Positions 1-6,210 of a stretch of 21,111 nucleotides of DNA are shown piece after piece (the stretch's first letter is position 1; each line of letters opens with the position of its first letter). Position numbers and translations under genes: made by a program. The stretch covers positions 1-21,111 of IMG/VR virus record IMGVR_UViG_3300032309_000526, one strand, 5' to 3'. Under the pieces are notes generated by a model. That model did not search any database and was not told the DNA's origin. It saw only the letters and a program-made list of their open reading frames with translations. This DNA comes from a virus.

Positions 1-1
1 G

Positions 2-322
2 TACACACGCGCCACAACCACCGCAACTGTGACCGCAACAGCGCACGGGTTGTCTACGGGGCAGTGGGTGTACTTGGACTGGGATTTGACCGACAACCCT
101 TACCAAGTGACTGTGACAAACGCTAACGTCTTTACGGTAACTGTGGCAAACAGCGGCGCAGCAAGCGGTAACGTGACTGTGTACAACAAGGTGTTGCTTC
201 AGGCTGACGCCTCAAACGCTACGGCGTTTAACTTAGTCATTCCCGGAGAAGGCATTTTGGCTACCGAAGGCATTCGCGTGTTTTTGGCAGCAAGCATTCA
301 CTGCACGGTGTTTTATGGCTAA
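2..322 (+). CDS. Virion structural protein, 3' fragment
   Basis: The frame is open from the left edge, so this is the C-terminal part (about 106 residues) of a longer protein whose start lies outside the window. A GTG at 29 is in frame, but the codons before it are also open and continue the same Thr/Ala/Val-rich pattern, so it is unlikely to be the start. The visible part begins with a beta-rich segment carrying an Ala-His-Gly-Leu signature followed by Gly-Gln-x-Val. The same signature recurs in the large structural protein at 15931-18477. It ends in a second beta-rich stretch. Phage appendage and structural proteins commonly carry such modules, so a virion role is inferred. The stop overlaps the next gene by 8 bases. 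Confidence 0.75.
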   Translation, partial: YTRATTTATVTATAHGLSTGQWVYLDWDLTDNPYQVTVTNANVFTVTVANSGAASGNVTVYNKVLLQADASNATAFNLVIPGEGILATEGIRVFLAASIHCTVFYG

Positions 323-638
323 GTCTCCAGCATGGCAGCGCAAAGAGGGCAAATCCGAGAAGGGCGGCTTGAACGCCAAAGGACGGGCTTCCTACAACGC
401 AGCCAATCCCGGGAAACCCGGATTGAAGCGTCCTCAACCAGAGGGCGGCTCACGGCGCGACTCTTTCTGTGCAAGGATGAGTGGTATGAAAAAGAAGCTG
501 ACCAGCGAGAAGACAGCCAACGATCCAAACTCACGCATCAATAAGTCTTTGAGGGCATGGAACTGTAAGGATGGGGGCTATGTAACTGCGGCTGATGGCT
601 GCGCTACAAAGGGCAAAACAAAGGGGCGAATGGTATGA
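315..638 (+). CDS. Small basic phage protein, DUF6321-like
   Basis: This is a 107-residue Lys/Arg/Gly-rich protein. Its N-terminus (Ala-Trp-x-Arg-Lys-Glu-Gly, then Gly-Gly-Leu-Asn-Ala-Lys-Gly-Arg) and its central Ser-Phe-Cys-Ala-Arg-Met segment, followed by a Lys-Lys-Lys run and an Asn-Asp-Pro-Asn-Ser-Arg motif, match a family I recall from many aquatic phages as DUF6321. No function is known to me. The C-terminus (residues 95-107) carries a Gly-Cys-Ala-Thr-Lys-Gly motif that recurs in two other small proteins of this window. The high charge would suit nucleic-acid binding or a capsid-internal role, but that is inference. It overlaps the previous gene by 8 bases and the next by 4 (ATGA). Confidence 0.85.
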   Translation: MAKSPAWQRKEGKSEKGGLNAKGRASYNAANPGKPGLKRPQPEGGSRRDSFCARMSGMKKKLTSEKTANDPNSRINKSLRAWNCKDGGYVTAADGCATKGKTKGRMV

Positions 639-835
639 GCACTAACTCAGACACAGTCAAAAGCACGCTGGATATTGTTTCGGTGTTTGCAACCGTAGGA
701 TCGTTTTTGGAAATGTTTACCCCTGTATTTGGTCTTATTGGTGCAGTCTGGACAGTGATGCGGATCACTGAAATGATTGCGGGTAAACCGTTTGCTGAGT
801 TGATTCGCAGGAAAAAAGATGCCATCAACGAGTAA
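635..835 (+). CDS. Small membrane protein, possible holin
   Basis: This 66-residue protein starts with an ATG that overlaps the preceding stop (ATGA), so the two are translationally coupled. Residues about 12-50 are hydrophobic and could form one long or two short membrane helices, separated by Phe-Thr-Pro. The C-terminal tail is positively charged (Arg-Arg-Lys-Lys). The layout of a short polar N-terminus, hydrophobic core and basic tail resembles small class II holins. It also resembles the short proteins with a Gly-x-x-x-Glu-x-x-Pro core followed by an Ile-Trp-Thr-x-x-Arg-like helix that I recall from aquatic phages. It lies about 10.6 kb from the lysozyme gene, so the lysis role is tentative; it could equally be a membrane protein of unknown role. 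Confidence 0.7.
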   Translation: MSTNSDTVKSTLDIVSVFATVGSFLEMFTPVFGLIGAVWTVMRITEMIAGKPFAELIRRKKDAINE

Positions 836-1196
836 AAAACAACACAATTTCATGGCTGCGGTGGCTAACAACCCATCGTTTGCTAAGAAAGTAGGCGTTC
901 CACAATCTGTGGGCAAAGATTTTACAACTGCGGACAAGGGCCGCAAATTTTCAAAAGGTGGTGATACTATGGCTTCCAAAATGAATGCTGGCTTTATGGC
1001 AATGATGGCTAAGAAAAAAGATGCACCCGCCAAGAAAATGGCAAATGGTGGCATTACCAAAGCAAAAATGGGCACAGTTCGTACTGCGGCTCCTAGCAAA
1101 GACGGCGTTGCCACAAAAGGCAAAACCAAGGGCACCATGATTTCCATGAAGGGCAGTAAGCCTCTGGGCATGAAGTCCGGCGGTAGAACCTGCTAA
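819..1196 (+). CDS. Small Lys/Gly-rich phage protein
   Basis: This 125-residue protein overlaps the previous gene by 17 bases. Residues 1-48 form one recognisable unit (Ser-Lys-Lys-Gln-x-Asn-Phe-Met, Val-Pro-Gln-Ser-Val-Gly-Lys, ending in Lys-Gly-Gly). I recall this unit as a stand-alone short protein in many aquatic phages. Residues 51-125 are a second, methionine- and lysine-rich unit with a Met-Ala-Asn-Gly-Gly-Ile segment (74-79) and a Gly-Val-Ala-Thr-Lys-Gly motif (96-101). An in-frame ATG at 969 has AAAGG about 10 bases upstream and could give the second unit separately. No function is known; a DNA-associated or virion-internal role is a guess from the charge. Confidence 0.8.
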   Translation: MPSTSKKQHNFMAAVANNPSFAKKVGVPQSVGKDFTTADKGRKFSKGGDTMASKMNAGFMAMMAKKKDAPAKKMANGGITKAKMGTVRTAAPSKDGVATKGKTKGTMISMKGSKPLGMKSGGRTC

Positions 1197-1200
1197 AACC

Positions 1201-1476
1201 ATGATGGCGAGTCGCGGGATGGGGGATATTTCCCCCTCTAAAATGCCCACGGGCAAGCGTAAGGCTCGCCGTGATGACACCGACTTTACCCAATACAAAG
1301 AGGGTGGGAAGGTGAATGCCGCTGGCAATTACACAAAGCCCAGTCTTCGCAAGAGTATTGTGTCTCAAGTAAAAGCCGCAGCAACGCAGGGTACTGGTGC
1401 AGGTCAGTGGTCAGCGCGTAAAGCTCAGCTAGTTGCCAAGAAGTACAAGGCGGCTGGCGGGGGTTACCGAGATTGA
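1201..1476 (+). CDS. DUF5872-like protein, N-terminal half
   Basis: This 91-residue basic protein has a second half that contains the conserved pattern Gly-Gln-Trp-Ser-Ala-Arg-Lys-Ala-Gln, followed by Lys-Tyr-Lys-x-Ala-Gly-Gly-Gly-Tyr, which I associate with the DUF5872 family of phage proteins. In homologues as I remember them, that pattern is followed in the same polypeptide by the part encoded here by the next gene, so this looks like the upstream half of a split protein. The start could be ATG 1201 or the adjacent ATG 1204; no strong ribosome site precedes either. The stop overlaps the TTG start of the next gene (TTGA, 1473-1476). Function unknown. Confidence 0.8.
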   Translation: MMASRGMGDISPSKMPTGKRKARRDDTDFTQYKEGGKVNAAGNYTKPSLRKSIVSQVKAAATQGTGAGQWSARKAQLVAKKYKAAGGGYRD

Positions 1477-1706
1477 AAGCGCCTCAGAAATCATTGAAGG
1501 ACTGGGGCGACCAGAAATGGAGAACCAAAAGTGGTAAAAAATCTTCTGACACGGGTGAAAGATACCTTCCAAGCGCTGCGATTAAAAGTCTCAGCCCTAG
1601 TGAGTACGCTGCGACAACGCGTGCAAAACGTGCGGGCAAAAAAGCCGGACAACAATTCGTGAAGCAGCCAAAGGCGATTGCAAAGAAAACGGCAGGATTT
1701 AGATGA
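1473..1706 (+). CDS. DUF5872-like protein, C-terminal half
   Basis: This 77-residue, very basic protein carries conserved Lys-Trp-Arg-Thr-Lys-Ser-Gly-Lys-Lys-Ser, Gly-Glu-Arg-Tyr-Leu-Pro and Glu-Tyr-Ala-Ala-Thr-Thr segments, then a lysine-rich tail. I recall these as the C-terminal part of DUF5872-type phage proteins. The chosen start is TTG at 1473, overlapping the previous stop as TTGA; there is no ATG near the N-terminus and conservation runs almost to this point. Expression probably depends on reinitiation after the upstream gene, although a -1 frameshift joining the two parts cannot be excluded. The stop overlaps the next start by 4 bases (ATGA, 1703-1706). Function unknown. Confidence 0.78.
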   Translation: MKAPQKSLKDWGDQKWRTKSGKKSSDTGERYLPSAAIKSLSPSEYAATTRAKRAGKKAGQQFVKQPKAIAKKTAGFR

Positions 1707-2650
1707 CTACTTCAGGACTCACCTCGTTTAACCTCGACCTCAACGACATGGTCGAGGAGGCTTTTGAACGGGCGGGTTCTGAACTTCGTACGGGTTACGA
1801 CCTGCGCACGGCGCGTCGTTCGCTTAACCTACTCTTTGCAGACTGGGCAAATCGGGGCATCAACATGTGGACGTTCGAGCAGAACACCATTACGTTGGCA
1901 ACTGGGCAACCCACTTATGCGCTACCGGACGATACGGTTGACCTTCTTGACCATGTCATCAGAACCAACGCCAATGTAATCAATAATCAGGCCGACCTGA
2001 CGATTACGCGGATCAGTGTGTCTACCTATGCCACCATCCCAAATAAATTGATCCAAGCGCGTCCTATCCAAGTTTGGGTGCAACGTTTGACGGGTGGATC
2101 GAGTGTTTTGCCGGGAACTGTGCAAGCAACGACTTCTGCCACGGCTACAAGCATCCCAATCACGTCGTTGGCAAATGTGCCAACAGCGGGGTTTATCACC
2201 ATCGGTACAGAGCTGATTGCGTATAACGAGACAACTCCCGCAAACGGTGCTACACCCGCATACTTGCTGAACTGCTGCCGCGCTCAGGACGGGACCAGCG
2301 CTGCTCAGTTAACTGTGGGCGCAGCCATTAACTTGGTTCAGAAGAACAGCATCACTGTGTGGCCAACCCCCAACGCAGGAACAACTTACCAGTTTGTCTA
2401 CTGGCGCATGCGCCGTATCCAAGATGCTGGCACCGGCACTAAGACTATGGATGTGCCATTTCGCTTTGTGCCTTGCTTGGCTGCGGGCCTTGCCTACTAT
2501 ATTGCCTTGAAAGTCCCCGAAGGACTTCAGCGTTTAGACGTGCTTAAACAGCAATATGACGAGGCTTGGGAACGTGCCGCAGGCGAAGATCAAGAGAAAG
2601 CGTCTGTGCGGTTTGTGCCCCGTCAGATGTTTATTGGAAGCGGTACGTAA
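1703..2650 (+). CDS. Head-to-tail connector, P22 gp4-like tail accessory factor
   Basis: This 315-residue protein resembles the P22 gp4 (packaged-DNA stabilisation, tail accessory factor) family. That family binds under the portal ring, closes the packaged head and accepts the tail nozzle. Conserved-looking parts are an N-terminal helical segment (residues 10-60, with Arg-Thr-Gly-Tyr-Asp-Leu-Arg-Thr-Ala-Arg-Arg-Ser), an Asp-Asp-Thr-Val-Asp-Leu-Leu block (76-82), Tyr-Ala-Thr-Ile-Pro-Asn-Lys (109-115), and a C-terminal helical part ending in Arg-Phe-Val-Pro-Arg-x-Met-Phe. Residues about 131-213 are a beta-rich stretch that looks inserted between two conserved strands. The gene begins on an ATGA overlap and abuts the next gene directly. 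The family assignment is from pattern memory, but I am fairly sure of it. Confidence 0.85.
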   Translation: MTTSGLTSFNLDLNDMVEEAFERAGSELRTGYDLRTARRSLNLLFADWANRGINMWTFEQNTITLATGQPTYALPDDTVDLLDHVIRTNANVINNQADLTITRISVSTYATIPNKLIQARPIQVWVQRLTGGSSVLPGTVQATTSATATSIPITSLANVPTAGFITIGTELIAYNETTPANGATPAYLLNCCRAQDGTSAAQLTVGAAINLVQKNSITVWPTPNAGTTYQFVYWRMRRIQDAGTGTKTMDVPFRFVPCLAAGLAYYIALKVPEGLQRLDVLKQQYDEAWERAAGEDQEKASVRFVPRQMFIGSGT

Positions 2651-3040
2651 ATGGGCAATCGTTTCTCGTCCGGCAAAAACGCCATTGCGGAATGTGACCG
2701 CTGTGGGTTTCGTTTTAAGCTGCATCAGTTACGTAAAGAAATTATCAAAACCAAGAACTACAATCTCTTGGTCTGTAGTTCTTGTTGGGACCCCGATCAA
2801 CCACAGCTCCAGTTGGGTATGTACCCAGTGGATGACCCGCAAGGAGTGCGTGAACCTCGTCCTGACCTGAGTTACTACCAGTCAGGGCTGTTGACTGACG
2901 GCGAGATTGGCGGTGGTAGTCGAGTGTTTCAGTGGGGCTGGAACCCTGTTGGGGGTGCTCAATTTTTTGATAGTGCACTTACACCAAATGACTTGATTGG
3001 TGTGACACAACTTGGTACATTAACGGTAACGATCACATAG
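2651..3040 (+). CDS. Zinc-ribbon-like phage protein
   Basis: This 129-residue protein has an N-terminal half with two Cys-x-x-Cys pairs (C15/C18 and C42/C45) spaced as in a zinc ribbon. The second half is rich in Pro, Gly and aromatic residues (Gln-Leu-Gln-Leu-Gly-Met-Tyr-Pro; Gln-Trp-Gly-Trp-Asn-Pro-Val-Gly-Gly). I recall this layout in aquatic phages next to gp4-type connector genes. It follows the connector gene with no gap (TAA then ATG), so the two are likely co-translated. A structural metal-binding protein of the head-tail junction is possible, but the role is not established. Confidence 0.82.
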   Translation: MGNRFSSGKNAIAECDRCGFRFKLHQLRKEIIKTKNYNLLVCSSCWDPDQPQLQLGMYPVDDPQGVREPRPDLSYYQSGLLTDGEIGGGSRVFQWGWNPVGGAQFFDSALTPNDLIGVTQLGTLTVTIT

Positions 3041-3049
3041 GAGTCGATC

Positions 3050-3241
3050 ATGGATAAAAAAGATTTAGCCCAAGACAAGAAAATGGTTAAGGCCGCTATA
3101 GGCAAGCATGAGAAAAACATGCACCCCGGCAAAACGCCTACAAAGCTTAAAGCTGGTGGTAAAACCAACAGCGACATGCTGAAGTACGGCCGCAACATGG
3201 CCAAGGTAATGAACCAGCGTTCTGTTGGTCGTGGAGGTTAA
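3050..3241 (+). CDS. Small lysine-rich phage protein
   Basis: This is a 63-residue, strongly basic protein with a good ribosome site (AGGAG, 7 bases before the ATG). Notable segments are Lys-His-Glu-Lys-Asn-Met-His-Pro-Gly-Lys near the middle, a Leu-Lys-x-Gly-Gly-Lys-Thr-Asn stretch, and a C-terminal Tyr-Gly-Arg-Asn-Met-Ala-Lys-Val-Met-Asn-Gln-Arg. Similar short proteins occur in the connector region of other aquatic phages as far as I recall, without a known function. It belongs to the set of small basic proteins between 315 and 3441. Confidence 0.8.
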   Translation: MDKKDLAQDKKMVKAAIGKHEKNMHPGKTPTKLKAGGKTNSDMLKYGRNMAKVMNQRSVGRGG

Positions 3242-3243
3242 TC

Positions 3244-3441
3244 ATGGCTACATACAGACAACCCAAAAAAGAACCGACAGTTATTGTCGGTCAGATGCCG
3301 GTCAAGGAAGCCTTGAAAGCCAACATGTCGCTGGCCAACGAGCGCAGCAACCCCTATGACGGCGTAAAAACCAGTGGAATTAAAATCCGAGGTACTGGGT
3401 GCGCTACTAAAGGTGTGATGGCACGAGGCCCGATGGCGTAA
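3244..3441 (+). CDS. Small basic phage protein with GCATKG motif
   Basis: This 65-residue protein starts two bases after the previous stop, and GGAGG at 3234-3238 serves as its ribosome site. The C-terminus carries Ser-Gly-Ile-Lys-x-Arg-Gly-Thr-Gly-Cys-Ala-Thr-Lys-Gly followed by Ala-Arg-Gly-Pro-Met-Ala. The Gly-Cys-Ala-Thr-Lys-Gly core is identical to that of the protein at 315-638. I recall similar C-termini in other phages but no assigned function. The N-terminal part (Pro-Lys-Lys-Glu-Pro-Thr) is polar and without recognisable fold. Confidence 0.8.
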   Translation: MATYRQPKKEPTVIVGQMPVKEALKANMSLANERSNPYDGVKTSGIKIRGTGCATKGVMARGPMA

Positions 3442-3443
3442 AA

Positions 3444-4160
3444 ATGAATTACACCGAGCTTTTTAACACGATCCAAACGTATTCCGAGAATCAGTTCCCG
3501 GCTACGTCTGTTGCCAGCGGCGCGTCTATCCCGACGACGACGCAGATCAATACGTTTATTAAGCAAGCAGAGCAACGCATTTACAACACCGCTCAACCGC
3601 CAGCGATTCGCAAGAACGTTAACGGTAATTTGACAAGCGGCAATAAGTATTTAAATTTGCCTTCTGACTTTTTATCGGTGTACTCATTGGCGGTCTACAC
3701 AGACCCCGCATTAGGCGATAACAGCCCACAAGAGTTTTTGCTGGACAAAGACGTAAGTTTTATACGGCAGTCATACCCTGATCCGACCGATACAGGAACA
3801 CCCAGACACTATGCGTTGTTTGGAATGACAGCCGGTATTAACGTGGCGCAGCCGTTTAAAAATTTTACGCTGCTTGTTGGGCCAACTCCAGACGTGCAAT
3901 ACCTTGTTGAGCTACATTATTTCTATTATCCAGACTCAATTGTTGACACACAAACTTCGTGGTTAGGCGATAATTTCGACAGTGTGCTGTTATACGGCGC
4001 ATTGATGGAAGCCATCACGTACATGAAGGGTGAGCAGGACATGGTAGTCATGTATCAAAACCGCTACGCCGAAGCGCTGGCTTTGTATAAACAACTGTGC
4101 GACGGAAAAGAACGTACCGACGCATACCGAACCGGGCAAGTGCGCATCCCTGTGCGCTGA
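3444..4160 (+). CDS. SU10-type adaptor, head-tail connector
   Basis: This 238-residue protein has the organisation of the adaptor (gatekeeper) proteins related to T7 gp11 and the SU10 adaptor, which form a ring between portal and tail nozzle. It starts with a helical segment containing a Phe-Ile-Lys-Gln-Ala-Glu-Gln-Arg-Ile-Tyr pattern (residues 38-47). A Gly-Asn-Lys-Tyr-Leu-Asn-Leu-Pro-Ser-Asp-Phe-Leu pattern (about 66-77) and beta-rich middle follow, and it ends with helices containing Met-Glu-Ala-Ile-Thr-Tyr-Met-Lys. It is encoded close to the gp4-like gene and before the fibre block, as expected for a connector. The ribosome site is weak, so translation may be coupled to the preceding gene. 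Confidence 0.8.
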   Translation: MNYTELFNTIQTYSENQFPATSVASGASIPTTTQINTFIKQAEQRIYNTAQPPAIRKNVNGNLTSGNKYLNLPSDFLSVYSLAVYTDPALGDNSPQEFLLDKDVSFIRQSYPDPTDTGTPRHYALFGMTAGINVAQPFKNFTLLVGPTPDVQYLVELHYFYYPDSIVDTQTSWLGDNFDSVLLYGALMEAITYMKGEQDMVVMYQNRYAEALALYKQLCDGKERTDAYRTGQVRIPVR

Positions 4161-4186
4161 CCCGTAAACATTTTTTGGAGTAATAC

Positions 4187-4609
4187 ATGGCCATCACTCA
4201 AACACTCGCCACAAGTTTCAAAGTGCAACTGCTAAACGGTGCACAGAACTTTACATCAAACACGTACAAGATGGCGTTGTACACGTCGTCTGCAACGTTA
4301 AACGCGGGCACTACAGTCTACACGTCTGCAAGCGAGGCTTCAGGCACAGGTTACACGCCCGGCGGCAACACACTGGCAGTTACTGTAGCACCCACATCGT
4401 CGGGCACAACGGCTTACATTTCTTTTGCGGACACTTCTTGGACTAGCGCTACGTTTACGGTTCGCGGTGCTTTGATATACAACACGTCTCAGGGCAATTC
4501 GGCAGTGGCCATTTTTGATTTTGGCGCGGATAAAACCGTAGTCGATGGTACTTTTACCGTCACCTTCCCTGCGGCAACCAGCTCAAGCGCTGTTATCCGT
4601 ATTGCCTAA
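4187..4609 (+). CDS. Putative virion protein, beta-rich
   Basis: This 140-residue protein has a GGAG ribosome site 7 bases before the ATG. It is rich in Thr, Ser, Ala and Gly with alternating hydrophobic residues, so mostly beta strand. The N-terminal Phe-Lys-x-Gln-Leu-Leu-x-Gly pattern, followed by Tyr-Lys-Met-Ala-Leu-Tyr-Thr and later Gly-Thr-Gly-Tyr-Thr-Pro-Gly-Gly-Asn, matches a common phage protein family that I recall in tail and structural regions. Its exact place in the particle is unknown to me. It opens the run of appendage genes and is the first with a strong ribosome site after the adaptor, which may mean high expression. Confidence 0.75.
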   Translation: MAITQTLATSFKVQLLNGAQNFTSNTYKMALYTSSATLNAGTTVYTSASEASGTGYTPGGNTLAVTVAPTSSGTTAYISFADTSWTSATFTVRGALIYNTSQGNSAVAIFDFGADKTVVDGTFTVTFPAATSSSAVIRIA

Positions 4610-4621
4610 TAGGAGCTGAAC

Positions 4622-6196
4622 ATGGCCCTCGTTCTAAACGACCGCGTCTACGAAACCTCGTCCTCTACAGGCACGGGGACTTTCACGCTTGCGGGTGCAC
4701 CCTCCAGCTTCCAGACGTTTGCTGCCGGTATTGGTGCAAGCAACACCACGTACTACGCTATTCAAAACACAGCGGCTAATGAGTTTGAAGTCGGTCTTGG
4801 CACGCTTGACGCAACCGGCGCAATCCTGACCCGCACCACGGTGTATCAGTCTTCAAACGCAGATGCTGCCGTTAACTTTAGCGCAGGCACAAAAAACGTT
4901 TTTTGTACGTACCCTTCTGGTAAGTCAATTAACTACGATGCAGCAGGCGCTGTAAGCCTTGCGGACACTACGTTTACAGGCACTGTTGCGGTTACTCCCG
5001 GCACAGCCAACGGCATAACGTATTTGAACGGTTCTAAGCAGCTTGTATCTGGTTCTGCGTTGTCATACAACGGCACAACACTGGCGTACAGCGGCACAGG
5101 AATGACGCTTACACCTACTACCTACACGCTGGGTGGCACGGGCACTGTAACTGGGGAAGTCATATTTAATTCCTCCGCTAACAGCCCACTTACGGTTAAC
5201 AACGGCGTAGTAGGCACGCCTCTGGCAAACTCTGTAGCGTCGTTTTTTGACAGCGTAAATAGCTTTTCGCAACTTAACTACCAGAACTTAAGCACGGGCA
5301 GCAGTGCATCAACCGACTTTGTGGCTACTGCCGACAATGGCACTGACACTACTTTCTTTGTTAACTTTGGTATTAACAGTTCAACGTACAACTTGGGCAC
5401 GTTTACGATTGCTGGCGCAAATGATGGGTACTTATATTCTCAAAGCACCAACCTTGCAATCGGTGTTGCGACTGCAGGCCAAGCTGTTAAGTTCTTCCAA
5501 GGCGGCACACTGGCAGCCAACGAAGTGGCACGTTTTGCCCCTACAACAAACAACCTGTTAGTTGGTACAACGTCTGATGGCGCAGGTACCTCGAAAGTGC
5601 GTGTTGCTGGCGTAGTTGAGTCCACTACTGGCGGTTTTAAATTTCCCAACGGTACAACCCAGACTTTTGCCGCTAACACCTACTCGGCTTTTATCAACTT
5701 GGGCACAACCCCAATTCAATCGTACAGTTACAGTATTACGGACGCTAATGCGGTCACAACCAACAACATCCAGATTACGCCTTCAGCAAAAGCTACAGGT
5801 AACATCGTGGCTTTGGGCGCAATCACCGGCGGCTCTGCGTACACAAACGGCACATACACAAACGTCCCCCTTACAGGCGGTGCAGGCACAGGTGCTGTAG
5901 CCACATCTGTCACAGTAAGCGTTGGTGCAATCACTGCGGTTACGATTGCCGCCAATGGTACAGGCACAAATTACGCTTATGGCGACGTGCTGTCTGTTGC
6001 AGCCGTCGACGTTGGCGGTACAGGTTCTGGTTTCTCTGTTCCAGTTGCTCTCTTGGCGGCGGGTGGCGACGAACTGGAAATGGACGGGATTAACGTGTCT
6101 GCGGTCTGTACGACTAATGGCACAATCTCTGTTTACGTCAATGCAACTCCCGGCTATATTGCCGGCGGCCGCAGTTTTGTCTACACTCTAGGTTAA
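4622..6196 (+). CDS. Tail fibre-like protein
   Basis: This is a 524-residue, Thr/Gly/Ala-rich, cysteine-poor protein preceded by AGGAG. The N-terminal ~100 residues (Val-Leu-Asn-Asp-Arg-Val, then Gly-Thr-Gly-Thr-Phe-Thr-Leu-Ala-Gly-Ala) match a virion-anchoring domain seen at the front of many phage fibres. The middle (about 130-340) has repetitive beta-type sequence ending in a Gly-Gly-Phe-Lys-Phe-Pro-x-Gly-Thr pattern usual before fibre tips. The tip (about 360-524) contains Ser-Tyr-Ser-Ile-Thr-Asp-Ala-Asn, then a Gly-rich stretch (394-478) that seems inserted, then a final beta region. Host recognition is inferred. Adjacent appendage genes suggest a multi-fibre or multi-component tail. Confidence 0.8.
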   Translation: MALVLNDRVYETSSSTGTGTFTLAGAPSSFQTFAAGIGASNTTYYAIQNTAANEFEVGLGTLDATGAILTRTTVYQSSNADAAVNFSAGTKNVFCTYPSGKSINYDAAGAVSLADTTFTGTVAVTPGTANGITYLNGSKQLVSGSALSYNGTTLAYSGTGMTLTPTTYTLGGTGTVTGEVIFNSSANSPLTVNNGVVGTPLANSVASFFDSVNSFSQLNYQNLSTGSSASTDFVATADNGTDTTFFVNFGINSSTYNLGTFTIAGANDGYLYSQSTNLAIGVATAGQAVKFFQGGTLAANEVARFAPTTNNLLVGTTSDGAGTSKVRVAGVVESTTGGFKFPNGTTQTFAANTYSAFINLGTTPIQSYSYSITDANAVTTNNIQITPSAKATGNIVALGAITGGSAYTNGTYTNVPLTGGAGTGAVATSVTVSVGAITAVTIAANGTGTNYAYGDVLSVAAVDVGGTGSGFSVPVALLAAGGDELEMDGINVSAVCTTNGTISVYVNATPGYIAGGRSFVYTLG

Positions 6197-6210
6197 TTAA
6201 GGAGCTTCAC

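Noticed and set aside
29-322. GTG at 29 as a true gene start
   Set aside because: The frame is open back to the window edge and the pattern before GTG continues the same module, so the gene starts further left.
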